Shown: positions 27,965 to 36,760, numbered from the stretch's first letter. The stretch: 64,000 bases of DNA from Poriferisodalis sp965237655 (GCF_965237655.1 NZ_CBDEGB010000001.1:744001-808000), one strand, 5' to 3'. Notes: generated by a model from the sequence alone, not told the origin. Numbers and translations are program-made.

Positions 27965-29551
27965 TTGTGCGGATGCGGAACGAGATCGACCTTCAGCCAG
28001 GTCGATCCGGCACGGGTGCCGCAAGTTCCTCGTGCCGCGACGGAAGCCCCGGTCATCGAACGTCGCGATGACGGCGAGCTCGTCGACCCCGGCCAGCGCA
28101 ACGGTACGGCCGCGCCGCCCCGAACGATGCCCGCTGCGAGTCCACCGCCGGGTCGTCCTCGAGCGCGTGAAGCAGTTCCGGGACGGGCCTGGCGGGCGCT
28201 CACGGTGGCGTCGCTGGGCACAGTCTTGGTGGGCTTCAACAGCACCGCGACGAATCTCGCGCTCGATGCGATTCAGGAGAGTTTCGTCGGCGCCACCGCA
28301 GCCGATGTGGGTTGGGGCATTGCCGGCTTCATGATCGGTACCGCAGCGTTCTTGCCGCTGGCAGGCCGCCTGGCCGATCGCATCGGGCGCAAGCTGATCT
28401 TCCAGGCAGGACTGGTGCTGTTTGCCCTGTCTGCGGTGGCTTCGGCGATTGCGCCCACCGTGTGGACGCTGAATCTGGCCCGGGTGCTGCAGGCCATCGG
28501 CGGCGCGGCGATTCTGCCTGCCTCGCTCAGCTTGGTGCTGCCGCTCTTTCCTACGTCACGACGCACCACCGCTGTGGGTCTGTGGTCTGCTGCGGGCCCG
28601 CTGGCGGCCGGAATTGCCCCGGGACTGTCTGCGCTCTTGCTGGGGGCGGCCGGGTGGCGGGTCCTCTACTTCGTGAGCGCGCCCGTTGCAGTGTTGATGT
28701 TCTTGGTGGCGTGGCGCGTTCTTCGGGAGCTGCCGACGCCGGAGGCTTCGCACCGGCTTGATGTAACCGGTGCCGCCGCAGGGACGATCGGGCTCGCGGC
28801 GCTTGTCACGGCGATCATGCAGGGTGGCCGGGTTTGGGGCTGGACGTCGCCGGTCACACTCGCCGTGGCGGTCGTGGGGCTAGGTGCATTCGCCTGGTTC
28901 GTCAACAACTCGCTGCGCCATCCGGAGCCACTGCTGAATCTGCACCTTCTGCGTCGACGCGGCGTGTGGGTGACGCAGTTGTCCAACTTCTTGGTGGGCG
29001 TCTCGTCGCAGGCGATCTGGCTGATCTGGCCGCTGTTCATGTTCAACTTCTGGGACTACTCCGCGAACCAAGTCGGACTCGGCGTCACGGTCGGGCCCAT
29101 CGTGGCGGGCGCGTCCACCGTGTTCTTCAGCCGGCTGGGCGAACGATGGAGCGCGATCACCCTGTGCCGCACCGGTGCGGCCATACAGATTCTGGCCATC
29201 GGGTGGCAGGTGGTGCGGCTGGGCACCGAGGCGGATTATCTCGGCGAGATGGCACCGACGATCGCGCTATTTGGGTTGGGCTGGGGCATGTGTGTGCCGC
29301 TGCTCAACAGCGTGGCGCTGGCCTGGGTGGACGAGTCGTACTTCGGCGAGATCAGCGGACTGTTCAACACGCTGCGGTACGCAGCTTCCGCGATCGGCAT
29401 CGCCGGCCTGTTCGCGCTGCTGAAGGACGAATCCGGCGAGCGCGCGCTCGTCTATTACCAGCATGTGCTGGCGTTCTTCCTGGTCTTCGCGATTGCGGCG
29501 TTCGTGTCGCTGTGGGTTCCCATCGGACGACCTGACCGCTCGCGCAGCTAA
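27965..29551 (+). CDS. MFS transporter, EmrB/QacA-like (DHA2) family
   Basis: This is an integral membrane drug-proton antiporter-like protein with about 12-14 helices. The first helix region is LTVASLGTVLVGFNSTATNLAL, followed by the MFS loop motif GRLADRIGRK and the motif-C-like AGPLAAGIAPGLSALL. A hydrophilic N-terminal extension of about 75 residues precedes the first helix. The TTG at 27965 opens the frame; a GTG at 28016 and an ATG at 28127 are equally possible and would shorten that tail. No ribosome-binding site separates these choices. Substrate unknown. Confidence 0.85.
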   Translation: MCGCGTRSTFSQVDPARVPQVPRAATEAPVIERRDDGELVDPGQRNGTAAPPRTMPAASPPPGRPRAREAVPGRAWRALTVASLGTVLVGFNSTATNLALDAIQESFVGATAADVGWGIAGFMIGTAAFLPLAGRLADRIGRKLIFQAGLVLFALSAVASAIAPTVWTLNLARVLQAIGGAAILPASLSLVLPLFPTSRRTTAVGLWSAAGPLAAGIAPGLSALLLGAAGWRVLYFVSAPVAVLMFLVAWRVLRELPTPEASHRLDVTGAAAGTIGLAALVTAIMQGGRVWGWTSPVTLAVAVVGLGAFAWFVNNSLRHPEPLLNLHLLRRRGVWVTQLSNFLVGVSSQAIWLIWPLFMFNFWDYSANQVGLGVTVGPIVAGASTVFFSRLGERWSAITLCRTGAAIQILAIGWQVVRLGTEADYLGEMAPTIALFGLGWGMCVPLLNSVALAWVDESYFGEISGLFNTLRYAASAIGIAGLFALLKDESGERALVYYQHVLAFFLVFAIAAFVSLWVPIGRPDRSRS

Positions 29552-29605
29552 CGATCACATATTGCGAATGGTGCCGTGCAATCGCGTATGGCACGCTGAT
29601 CACCT

Positions 29606-30112
29606 GTGTCGTTGGACCAGATGCTCCGGCTGTTCGCGGTGGCAGCGCTTGCCTGTAATGCGGCGACCGTTGTGGTGTTGTTCCGCCGCGCACGTGGACG
29701 GCAGCTGAGTGCTCGTACCGTCACGGGAATCGCCGCGGCGCTGGCGGTGGGGGCCATGCTCGGCTCGTTGTACCTGTCGGAGATCGCGCACCTCGAGCCG
29801 TGTCGCTGGTGCTGGTTCCAGCGCGTCGCCATGTACCCGCTGGCGCTCGTGCTGGTGATCGGTCTGCTCGTCCGCGACCGGTGGGTCTACCGCTACGGGT
29901 TGCCGATGTGCGTGGCCGGCGCAGCGATGTCGACCTGGCACTACCTGCTGCAGCATTTCCCAGGTCTCGAAGGCGCCACGACGTGCAGCCTGGTCAGTCC
30001 GTGCACAGTGCGGTACGCATGGGAGTTCGGCTTCGTGTCGATCCCGTATATGGCCGGCAGCGTGTTCGTCCTGGTTGCGGTGCTGTTGAACCTGTCTCGT
30101 CAGCGGTCCTGA
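29606..30112 (+). CDS. Disulfide bond formation protein DsbB/BdbC
   Basis: This is a 168-aa, four-helix membrane protein that reoxidises an extracytoplasmic thiol oxidase by passing electrons to quinone. The first cysteine pair is CRWCWFQR after helix 2, and the second is CSLVSPC in the loop before the last helix. Both pairs are kept. The start is the GTG at 29606. A matching DsbA is not in the window. Confidence 0.9.
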   Translation: MSLDQMLRLFAVAALACNAATVVVLFRRARGRQLSARTVTGIAAALAVGAMLGSLYLSEIAHLEPCRWCWFQRVAMYPLALVLVIGLLVRDRWVYRYGLPMCVAGAAMSTWHYLLQHFPGLEGATTCSLVSPCTVRYAWEFGFVSIPYMAGSVFVLVAVLLNLSRQRS

Positions 30113-30188
30113 CCATTCTTCGCTCCTGACTATGAGACAGCGCGTCTGGCTCCTACGGTGGTGACATGATCAAGAGTGAGACCGAGCG

Positions 30189-31073
30189 ATGAGGCGGCTT
30201 CTGAACAGGCTGATTCCCCGGACTACAGGCGGCCGCTGGGCTGCTGGTGTCGGCAATCTGGTGGGAGCCGCGCTGGTCATCTACTTGACCTTCTTCGTGT
30301 TTGGCTTCCACCTGATCTTCGTAGACGAGGTGGTGGACGAGGAGGCCCCCGAGTTCGCCGGCGGCGATGCCGACATCGACGAGCTGATCAGCGAGGCGCG
30401 GGGCGACGACACTGACGCAGCGACGGCCGATGACGACGAGCGCGCCGCGGTCGACCAGCAGATCGCCGAGCTGGAATCAGAGATCGTCAGCGTGCGTGAT
30501 GCCGCGATGGCGCAGGACACCGACGAGGCCATGGAGGCCATGTACCAGCAGGTGGATGTGCTACAGGCCGAGCTAGCGGAGTTGGAGGCCGAGCGTGAGC
30601 GGCTGATGACCCCGGCTGAAGTCGAGCAGGCTGCCGAAGCTGAGAAGCAGATCACCGAGCACTCGATGTCGGTAGCCGAGCACATGCTTGATGAACCCGA
30701 AATGGCCGAAATGGCCGATGACGGCGACGTGCGGGTGACCGCAGTGGGCACGTTCGGAGCCCGGTCGCATCCCGCCTCCGGCGTTGCGGTGGTGCTCACC
30801 GACGGCACTCAGACGTTCCTGCGGTTCGACGACGACTTCGCCACCGACAACGGTCCCGATCTGAACGTGTACCTGACGGCGGCAGGCCCCGACGCCTCGG
30901 TCGGCGATCTCGCAGCCGATTTCGTCGACCTGGGCGACCTCAAGGGCAACATCGGTGCACAGAACTACGAGATCCCTGCCGATGTGGACCTCGACCGCTA
31001 CCGCACGGTGGCCATCTGGTGCGTCCGCTTCAGCGTCGTGTTCGGCACGGCCGAATTGGAGCCGATGGGTTAG
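30189..31073 (+). CDS. Membrane-anchored coiled-coil protein with a DM13 domain
   Basis: This 294-aa protein starts with a basic N terminus and one transmembrane helix (AAGVGNLVGAALVIYLTFFVFGFHLIF, about residues 18-44). A very acidic, Gln/Glu-rich coiled coil follows (about 75-165), and then a C-terminal DM13 domain (HPASGVAVVLTDG, NGPDLNVYLTA, FVDLGDLKGNIGAQNYEIP, RYRTVAIWCVRFSVVFG). DM13 domains are proposed to act in extracytoplasmic redox or electron transfer, and the single Cys in AIWCVRF is the conserved one. Its closeness to DsbB is suggestive only. Confidence 0.85.
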   Translation: MRRLLNRLIPRTTGGRWAAGVGNLVGAALVIYLTFFVFGFHLIFVDEVVDEEAPEFAGGDADIDELISEARGDDTDAATADDDERAAVDQQIAELESEIVSVRDAAMAQDTDEAMEAMYQQVDVLQAELAELEAERERLMTPAEVEQAAEAEKQITEHSMSVAEHMLDEPEMAEMADDGDVRVTAVGTFGARSHPASGVAVVLTDGTQTFLRFDDDFATDNGPDLNVYLTAAGPDASVGDLAADFVDLGDLKGNIGAQNYEIPADVDLDRYRTVAIWCVRFSVVFGTAELEPMG

Positions 31074-31103
31074 TTGTTCGAGCGGGCGCGATGGCGCCCG
31101 TGC

Positions 31104-32138
31104 TCAGGTTGGTTTGCCGGCTGTCGGAATGGCCTGGATGTCCTGGATCACGTCGGGTGGCAGGTCGGCGCCGATGTCCATGGCGACGCTGGCGTTGACC
31201 TCGTCGACGAGCCCGTCGAAGTGCTTGGCGATGGTGCCGGCGATCTCGTCGTGTCGTCCGACGGCGGCGAACAGCCGCACCACGTCGTCGTCGATGCAGC
31301 CGGCCATCTGTCCCCAGCCGTCGTTGCGCGAGAGATGGTTGAGCCGCTCGCCGAGCTCGCCCAGGTCGTGCTGTTCGAGCACTGGCCAGTACGCCCGGGT
31401 GCTGCCGTAGAAACCGATTCGGTAGCGAACCCACTCGACCATCCGGTCCACGGTCTCGTCGTCGGGCCCGGTGCAGACGAACCCGCCGCCAGTCACCCAG
31501 AAGTCGCTGCGGCTGCGCCCGGCCCGGTCGAGTCCGGTCTGCAGCTGCGGCATGACGTGTTCCCGCAGGTAGTCCGGCGTGCAGAAGCCGTGCAGGCGCA
31601 CCCCGTCACAGTGCTGCCCGGCGACTCGCAGCATGGCCGGGCCGACCGCGGCGATCATGATCGGCGGCGGCGGTCCGTCCAGTGGCTCGGGCGTGAAGTT
31701 CGGCGTCATCAGCGAGAAGCGGTAGTGCTCGCCCTCGTAGTCGAGCCGTTCGCCCGTGGCCCACGTGTTCCAGATGGCCCGTATCGCTTGGACGTATTCG
31801 GCCATCCGTGGCGCCGGCGCCGACCACGGCACGCTGAACCGCCGCTCGTTGTGCCCTTTGACTTGGCTGCCGATGCCGAGCACGAACCGCCCGCCCGAGG
31901 CCGCCTGCAGATCCCAGGCGGTCGAAGCGGTCACCATGGGGCTGCGCGGAAAGCTGATGGCCACGCTGGTCGACAGCCGCACCCGCTCGCTGTGCACTGC
32001 AGCGATGCCAAGCGGGATGAACGGCTCATGCCGGTTTTCCATGGTGACGACGCAGTCGTACCCGTCGGCCTCGATCCGCCGCACCTCGTCGGGCACGGCT
32101 CGCAGGTTGTGCTGGGGCAATGTCGCGCTGACGTGCAT
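31104..32138 (-). CDS. LLM class F420-dependent oxidoreductase (TIGR03617-like)
   Basis: This 344-aa luciferase-like TIM-barrel protein probably uses coenzyme F420. It contains the family string TASTAWDLQAASGGRFVLG and, near the start, the fold-typical MHVSATL beta strand. The real start is the ATG at 32138-32136, which gives the standard N terminus. The open frame continues upstream through the tRNA-Arg gene (the VAQGIERRF... string is a tRNA read as protein) and that part is not coding. The A of the ATG is also the last base of the tRNA CCA tail, so the mRNA is probably released by tRNA 3' processing or begins inside the tRNA gene. The substrate is unknown. Confidence 0.88.
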   Translation of the reverse strand: MHVSATLPQHNLRAVPDEVRRIEADGYDCVVTMENRHEPFIPLGIAAVHSERVRLSTSVAISFPRSPMVTASTAWDLQAASGGRFVLGIGSQVKGHNERRFSVPWSAPAPRMAEYVQAIRAIWNTWATGERLDYEGEHYRFSLMTPNFTPEPLDGPPPPIMIAAVGPAMLRVAGQHCDGVRLHGFCTPDYLREHVMPQLQTGLDRAGRSRSDFWVTGGGFVCTGPDDETVDRMVEWVRYRIGFYGSTRAYWPVLEQHDLGELGERLNHLSRNDGWGQMAGCIDDDVVRLFAAVGRHDEIAGTIAKHFDGLVDEVNASVAMDIGADLPPDVIQDIQAIPTAGKPT

Positions 32139-32213
32139 GGCGCCCTCGGCAGGACTCGAACCTGCGACGCACGGTTTAGGAAACCGACGCTCTATCCCCT
32201 GAGCTACGAGGGC
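32138..32213 (-). tRNA. tRNA-Arg, anticodon CCU, CCA encoded
   Basis: A 76-nt cloverleaf on the minus strand: acceptor GCCCTCG with CGAGGGC, D stem GCTC/GAGC, anticodon loop TTCCTAA (CCU), T arm GCAGG-TTCGAGT-CCTGC, discriminator G and an encoded CCA. The outermost anticodon-stem pair is U-U. The final A at 32138 doubles as the first base of the downstream start codon. Confidence 0.95.
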
Positions 32214-32396
32214 AGGGGGGAGTGCGAAATCTAGTGCGCAATTCGGTGCGTAATTGTGATCTGGCACCTAAGCGGCGCTGTTTACATGGTTTGGTGCGAC
32301 CTAGGGACGATGCTGATGGGTCTGTGGGCGTGCTGACCGTTCGGGGGCGTGTCGGGGTTGCCTGTCCTGGTACAGGGTGAGCATCGTGGGATCGTC

Positions 32397-34094
32397 TCAG
32401 GCAGCTAGGGGCAGCGGACCGTCTCGGGCGTGTTTCGTCGGCTGGTCGTCGGCTGGTTGAAGGTGAGCGAGGTAGCGCCCGAACCAATCTGAGACGTCGT
32501 TGCTGGTTCGTTTGGCGTGGTTGAGCAGTGCGGTGACGAGGTCGTGGTGCTGTGCGGCGAAGAGCTTGAAGTGGAGTCGGCGGCGTCCGAGTGTGTTGGC
32601 TCGCCGGTGAGGGAACATGTCCTTGGTGTGGTTGTTGGATGATTCGCTGTCTTCGCGCAGTCCGTATTTGTTGAGCATGACCGGGTCGTAGTCGGGGAAG
32701 ACCCGCAGCGCTGAGGCGAGCCGCTGATGGGGTTTTGCTTCTCGTTCGGTGTCGCTGCTGTTGTGGCGGATCTCGGTGGTAGCGCCTTGGAGTTGTGGGG
32801 GCACGTGGTCTTGGCGGGGGATGTGCCAGTCACGGTAGACGGCGTAGCGTCCGAGCCGTTTGCGCCAGCGTCGTCGTACTTGGCCGCCGAGTAGCGGGAC
32901 GGCGAGGTCGTCGCCGTTGCCGTCGACGAGGTGGATGGTCGGGGCGCCGTCGATGGCGGTGACGGTCATGGTGGCGATGGTTTCGGTGCCGATGCGGAAT
33001 TTGTGCGTGCCGAGGTTGCGCGCTGCGGGTCGCCCGTTGGCGGTCTTGGGCGTGTGGGAGATGCCGATGATCCCGGCGTCGAGCAGGTCGTCGTGCTCGG
33101 CTGAGCGCAATGCCATGTCGTAGACGAATCCCTTGGCGCCTTCTCGCAGAGCCGAATGACGGTCGAGCAGTCCGAGGATGCGGTCGACGGCGATGCGGGC
33201 GTCGCTCATCGGACCTGCTTGTGGGTCCTTGACGTCGACGGTGAGGGTGATGCGCGTGTTGGGGTCCTCGCCTCGGATGTAGGTTCGTACTGCGAGATTG
33301 CCGGGCGCGTCGGCTCTGGTTCCGTCGTTGTTGAAGAATTCGGTTGCGTCGGGGTCACGGCGGATCTTGGCGCCGTGGTTGTGCGGGGTAGAGAACCAGC
33401 ATCCGTCGCCGTAGATCAGCTGAGTCGTATGCGGGTTGGTGTGGGTGCCGTCGGCGGGGTCGAGCAGCCCGGTGTCGAGTGCTCCTTCGACGGCGTGGTC
33501 GCTGATGGCGAGTGCGATGTGTTCGAGCATGTCGTCGGTGAGGAATCGTTTGCAAAAGTTGTGGTACTTGGTGCGGTTCACGGGCTTGGCGGACAGCCGC
33601 CGCTCGGGACGGTCGGGCCATGCCTGTTCGAGCGCCTCTTGGGCTTCGTCCCACAGCGAGCGGACCAGGCCGGCGTGGGGGTCGGGGCCAATCTCGCGGT
33701 CTGCTGCGTTCATGCCCTCGCAGACGAGTTCCATCTGGCGGTAGGCGAGCATGTCTGCTGCACTGTTGTCTCGCGGACGACCCCTGCGGCGGCCGGTTCG
33801 GGAACGGTCGAACTCGTCGACGGCCTGCTGTATGAATTCGGCTTCGGCCCAGAACGGCTTGCTGCACAGCACAGCGAAGACGCGCTGCTTGCTGTTGAGA
33901 GTCAGGCGCGGCCCGGTGGCCTTGCGGGAATCGTCGCTGCTCGACCACGAATTGCCCGAGCCTCCGACCGGTCCGTCTCTTCGTTCGTCGGCAGCCGGCT
34001 CGGCGTACACCATCCGCAGGTCGCGCATCCGTTCGGGCTGCCCGTCGACGAACAGCCTGCGGCCCGCGGTGCGTCGTCGCCTGCGCTTAGCCAC
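32397..34094 (-). CDS. DDE-transposase-like protein coupled to a recombinase-like gene
   Basis: This 565-aa protein has no clear database name that I can assign. After a basic N terminus (MAKRRRRRTAGRRL) it shows the layout of an RNase H-fold DDE transposase: LIYGDGCWF (first Asp), KGFVYDMALRS (second Asp, about residue 321) and YGLREDSESSNN (Glu) followed by the RANTLGRRRLHFKLFA segment that resembles the end of IS4/IS1182-type enzymes. Residue assignments are by eye. It overlaps the upstream recombinase-like gene by 8 bp, so both are one translational unit. No terminal inverted repeats were found around the pair. Confidence 0.5.
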   Translation of the reverse strand: MAKRRRRRTAGRRLFVDGQPERMRDLRMVYAEPAADERRDGPVGGSGNSWSSSDDSRKATGPRLTLNSKQRVFAVLCSKPFWAEAEFIQQAVDEFDRSRTGRRRGRPRDNSAADMLAYRQMELVCEGMNAADREIGPDPHAGLVRSLWDEAQEALEQAWPDRPERRLSAKPVNRTKYHNFCKRFLTDDMLEHIALAISDHAVEGALDTGLLDPADGTHTNPHTTQLIYGDGCWFSTPHNHGAKIRRDPDATEFFNNDGTRADAPGNLAVRTYIRGEDPNTRITLTVDVKDPQAGPMSDARIAVDRILGLLDRHSALREGAKGFVYDMALRSAEHDDLLDAGIIGISHTPKTANGRPAARNLGTHKFRIGTETIATMTVTAIDGAPTIHLVDGNGDDLAVPLLGGQVRRRWRKRLGRYAVYRDWHIPRQDHVPPQLQGATTEIRHNSSDTEREAKPHQRLASALRVFPDYDPVMLNKYGLREDSESSNNHTKDMFPHRRANTLGRRRLHFKLFAAQHHDLVTALLNHAKRTSNDVSDWFGRYLAHLQPADDQPTKHARDGPLPLAA

Positions 34095-35127
34095 CGCTCG
34101 CCTCTGCCGAGTGGGCGGCTGGGTCGAGACGCCAGCGCAGAGCAGCGGCGGTGCGATCCAGCGAGGTATTGCCCAAGAACGCCGCCGCGGCGAAGATCCC
34201 CTGCTGCTGCGCGATTCTCAGCGCCGTGGTGAGTCGAATGGAGCGGGCAGTGATCTCGGGTTCGCCGCCGAGCCCGGCGTCGACGACTACCTGGCGCAGC
34301 CGGACCGTCACCGAGTGAGTAGCGCGCTCGTGTGTCAGCGAGCCGCTCACGCACAGCCGGCCCCGTCGGTCTGTCGCTTCTGGGCGGTTCCGCAGGTGCT
34401 GTGTGATCGCTTCGCGGCCCCAGTCGTCGAGAGGGTTCGTGCGTGCAACCTTGCCGCCGAACCGCACCGTGCCGGCATCGACATTCACATCGCCCGTGGT
34501 CACGCGGGCGATGTCGCTGGAGGTGCCGCCGGCGAATGCCAGCGCCACAGCGGCAGATCTCGACGAGAACCACAGACCAAAGTCGGCGTGCTCGCGCACC
34601 AGCAGTGCCTCAGCGTCGCTCAGCGGACGTGACGAGTACGTCGGCAGCACATCTCCAACCGGATCGCCGACGAGAGATGCCGCGTCTACATCGGCGCCGA
34701 GCATCTCCGCTGTCTCGAACATCGCCCTCGCCGCCCAGCGGCGAACCTTCGCTGTTCCCGCGGAAACTCTCCGATAGCGGCCCGATCGGTCCGGCCGAGC
34801 AGCCCAGCACCACTCCCAAACCAGCGCTGGGAAGACGTCTCGCCACGTCACGGCACCTCGAGCGATGAGGAACTTCAGGAGCCGCCCGACCTCCGCAGTG
34901 ACTTTCTCTGCGGTCGCCGGCTTGGACCCATAACGCGCCGCGAGCGCGTCCAGCAGCACCGGCGCCCACGCCTCGATGCGGTCGCCGCCGTTCACGACGA
35001 GGGCCCACGCCCCGAGTACGGCGCGCACAAGAGGCGGAAGCGCGACATGCTGCGGCCGGGTGCGTGTCCAGACCAGCGGCAACACCGGATCCACCACTTC
35101 CCCCATCGCGGTGGTGTTAGCTTGCAT
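34087..35127 (-). CDS. Tyrosine-recombinase-like protein with degenerate active site
   Basis: This 346-aa protein has the two-domain layout of phage-type integrases: an N-terminal helical core-binding-like part (about 30-130) and a C-terminal catalytic-like part. In the catalytic domain the usual Arg I region reads AFAGGTSSDIARVTTGDV without the Arg of GLRxSE. The HxLR box reads ARSIRLTTALR, LGH reads LGNTSLDRT, and no tyrosine is seen at the expected place. It is probably not an active recombinase but may bind DNA. The start is the ATG at 35127, 6-7 nt after GAGGGG; a GTG at 35133 is possible. Confidence 0.6.
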   Translation of the reverse strand: MQANTTAMGEVVDPVLPLVWTRTRPQHVALPPLVRAVLGAWALVVNGGDRIEAWAPVLLDALAARYGSKPATAEKVTAEVGRLLKFLIARGAVTWRDVFPALVWEWCWAARPDRSGRYRRVSAGTAKVRRWAARAMFETAEMLGADVDAASLVGDPVGDVLPTYSSRPLSDAEALLVREHADFGLWFSSRSAAVALAFAGGTSSDIARVTTGDVNVDAGTVRFGGKVARTNPLDDWGREAITQHLRNRPEATDRRGRLCVSGSLTHERATHSVTVRLRQVVVDAGLGGEPEITARSIRLTTALRIAQQQGIFAAAAFLGNTSLDRTAAALRWRLDPAAHSAEASGG

Positions 35128-35133
35128 AAGCAC

Positions 35134-35556
35134 CCCTCGAGGCAGTCACACGTCTTGCAGGGGTCAAACCACAGACGAGTCGGGGCGCTGTTTTGTCTTG
35201 TCGGACTTGGCGCCTTGACTCGTCGCGCTTGGCTCCGAGAACTAGGGAAGTCGACTCTCGTCACAAAGACGCGGATCCTCAGATCGGAATATCTCCCCGA
35301 GGACCCGTCAAGAGACCGCTGGATCCACAAACGCCCAGGTGAGACCACACTTCGCGGCGTCACGAGCTCACCCATCGAGACGGCCTTGAAACACGACCCT
35401 GGTCGGGCCCGGTGCGCGCGAACGCGCGCCCGAGCATCTCGCGAAGGAAACAACGGCGGACTCGGGGGCGTCCGTCTGCATCCAAAGTACGTTCTTATAT
35501 AGGAACATCGGGGGTGCTGTGTATCACACCGAGCGGAGATCGCGCTGAGCCGCAAT
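35134..35556. other. Intergenic regulatory gap between divergent genes
   Basis: About 420 bp between the recombinase-like gene and the XRE gene. It contains the palindrome described separately and several short GC-rich repeats such as GCGCGCGAACGCGCGC (about 35411-35426). No gene with a plausible start and composition was seen. Confidence 0.5.
35491..35506. promoter_or_regulatory. Near-perfect palindrome GTTCTTATATAGGAAC, operator candidate
   Basis: A 16-bp inverted repeat with 7 of 8 pairs matching and an AT-only centre, in otherwise GC-rich DNA. It lies about 65 bp upstream of an XRE-type regulator gene and between divergent genes, so it could be the regulator's binding site. Confidence 0.5.
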
Positions 35557-35562
35557 TAGCGT
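35557..35562 (+). promoter_or_regulatory. -10 box TAGCGT of the XRE gene
   Basis: TAGCGT lies 8 nt before the ATG at 35571, consistent with a leaderless or nearly leaderless transcript. Confidence 0.4.
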
Positions 35563-35570
35563 GCTGACTG

Positions 35571-35879
35571 ATGCCGTCCCGCGGGCAACTCAACGCACAC
35601 CCCAGCGACTACCTCGCCGCCGACGAACCTTGGCCGCGCGGTGGACTTGTCCCTGATGCACCGCCCGAAGCTCGCCTCGCGCTTGCCGTCGCAAGACGGC
35701 TGGAAGCACAAATCACTCGACGCGGGCTGAGCTTGCGTGAGGCCGAGCGTGCCACCGGCGCGTCAGTAAGCGCACTGTCCAACATCCTCCACGGGAACAG
35801 CTGGGGCGACCTGCCCACCATCGCCCGGATCGAGCGGGGACTCAATGTCGCCTTGTGGGGACATGAGCATCTTCGGTGA
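35571..35879 (+). CDS. XRE-family helix-turn-helix regulator
   Basis: This 102-aa DNA-binding protein has an N-terminal arm of about 30 residues and a Cro/C1-type helix-turn-helix: LSLREAERATGASVSALSNILHG (about residues 54-76), then LPTIARIERGLNVALW. The closing LNVALWGHEHLR is typical of small stand-alone regulators. It likely controls its own promoter and the divergent recombinase/DDE pair through the palindrome at 35491, which is an inference. Confidence 0.75.
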   Translation: MPSRGQLNAHPSDYLAADEPWPRGGLVPDAPPEARLALAVARRLEAQITRRGLSLREAERATGASVSALSNILHGNSWGDLPTIARIERGLNVALWGHEHLR

Positions 35880-36273
35880 TTGTGACTTTCGAAGCCAAGT
35901 GGGTGCGCCCATGGCTCGGCCGAACCTGGTCCGGCGGCCTCGGTTCGGTGGATCCACCCTTCTTGGTCTGGCACGTCTAATCTGACGCGTGGTGAGGGCT
36001 GTGGCTTAGCTTGTGAGGCGGTCTCAGTCGATTTGAGCGTCCCCGGCTTGGGTAGGCCGGGGACGCTCCTTTGGGCCACCTGTGGAAATCCGCCTTTCGT
36101 CATAGGGCACGCGCGACCATGGGGTTACCGCCGAGAACCGGCGGCCCCGTCAGCTCACCGGCGGGTTCTACCCAACCGAGGGCCTGTTATGGCCGATCCC
36201 GAGCATCGAGTTCGCCGCTCTTGGCGCACCGGTCAATGCGATGACTGCCCAATCGGAGTCTTTGAGGAAAGTC
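35880..36273. other. Intergenic gap with a strong hairpin
   Basis: Nearly 400 bp without a credible gene. The only clear structure is the hairpin at 36035-36068. The end of the stretch carries GAGGAAAG, the ribosome-binding site of the gene starting at 36274. Confidence 0.5.
36035..36068 (+). terminator. Perfect 13-bp stem hairpin, terminator-like
   Basis: GAGCGTCCCCGGC pairs perfectly with GCCGGGGACGCTC across an 8-base loop, followed by CTTTGGG. The stem is very stable but the U tract is weak. It could end the XRE transcript or be part of a small RNA. Confidence 0.5.
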
Positions 36274-36760
36274 ATGGCGATTCGCACTAGCGAGAGTCCG
36301 GCGCCCACCCCGTCGCTTCGGGATCTGACCGGCCGAGTGCTGGCACATGTCGGAGACGCGACGATGGCACCTGAGTTCGCACGTCATGCGGACGGTGTCG
36401 TGCTACGCGACGGGAAGGGCTATAGCGAGGCTCGCTCGTGCCGGGGAACGTACCTTCTGATTGATCCAGAGATCTATGTGCGTGATAGAGACGGCAAGGG
36501 ACCTGGAGAACTTGCACCCATTCGAGATTCCGAATTCATCGAACTGCAGCTGAAATCAGGTGTTTCCTGCCTGCTGGCACCGTCACGCATGAGAATGAGG
36601 CCGGACACGAGCACCGTCGACGAATTGCTCACGGCCGGCGAGAAATTCGTCAAGACCGCACAGAGGGAGGCGCCGTCTTTGCCGGCGCTCGTCCCGGTAG
36701 TCATTCGCTCGAACGAACTTGAGGACAGACGCTGGGCCAGGTCAATCGAGGCGAGAGGCT
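36274..36760 (+). pseudogene. Transglycosylase-like gene, 5' part, interrupted by an IS3 element
   Basis: The first 162 codons of a gene whose remainder lies at 38104-38678. The ATG at 36274 follows GAGGAAAG. Removing the IS and one 3-bp target copy gives a continuous 353-aa frame reading EARGLPIAPV across the junction. The N-terminal half contains SEARSCRGTYLLIDPEIYV and LKSGVSCLLAPSRMRMRPD. The whole protein looks like a TIM-barrel enzyme related to tRNA-guanine transglycosylases, but this is a pattern-level judgement. Translation now ends within the IS at 36792. Confidence 0.7.
36758..36760. repeat. Target-site duplication GCT, left copy
   Basis: GCT precedes the left end of the IS3 element and is repeated directly after its right end at 38101-38103. 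Three-base duplications are standard for IS3. Confidence 0.75.

Noticed and set aside
31074..32234. 386-codon frame on the plus strand
   Set aside because: It is antisense to the LLM oxidoreductase and the tRNA, with composition typical of an opposite-strand shadow.
32139..32267. N-terminal extension of the LLM oxidoreductase
   Set aside because: The extra residues are a translation of tRNA-Arg.
32274..35193. GGCGCTGTTT direct repeat around the recombinase/DDE pair as element ends
   Set aside because: Only 10 bp match, in direct orientation, and the flanking bases differ; chance is likely in GC-rich DNA.
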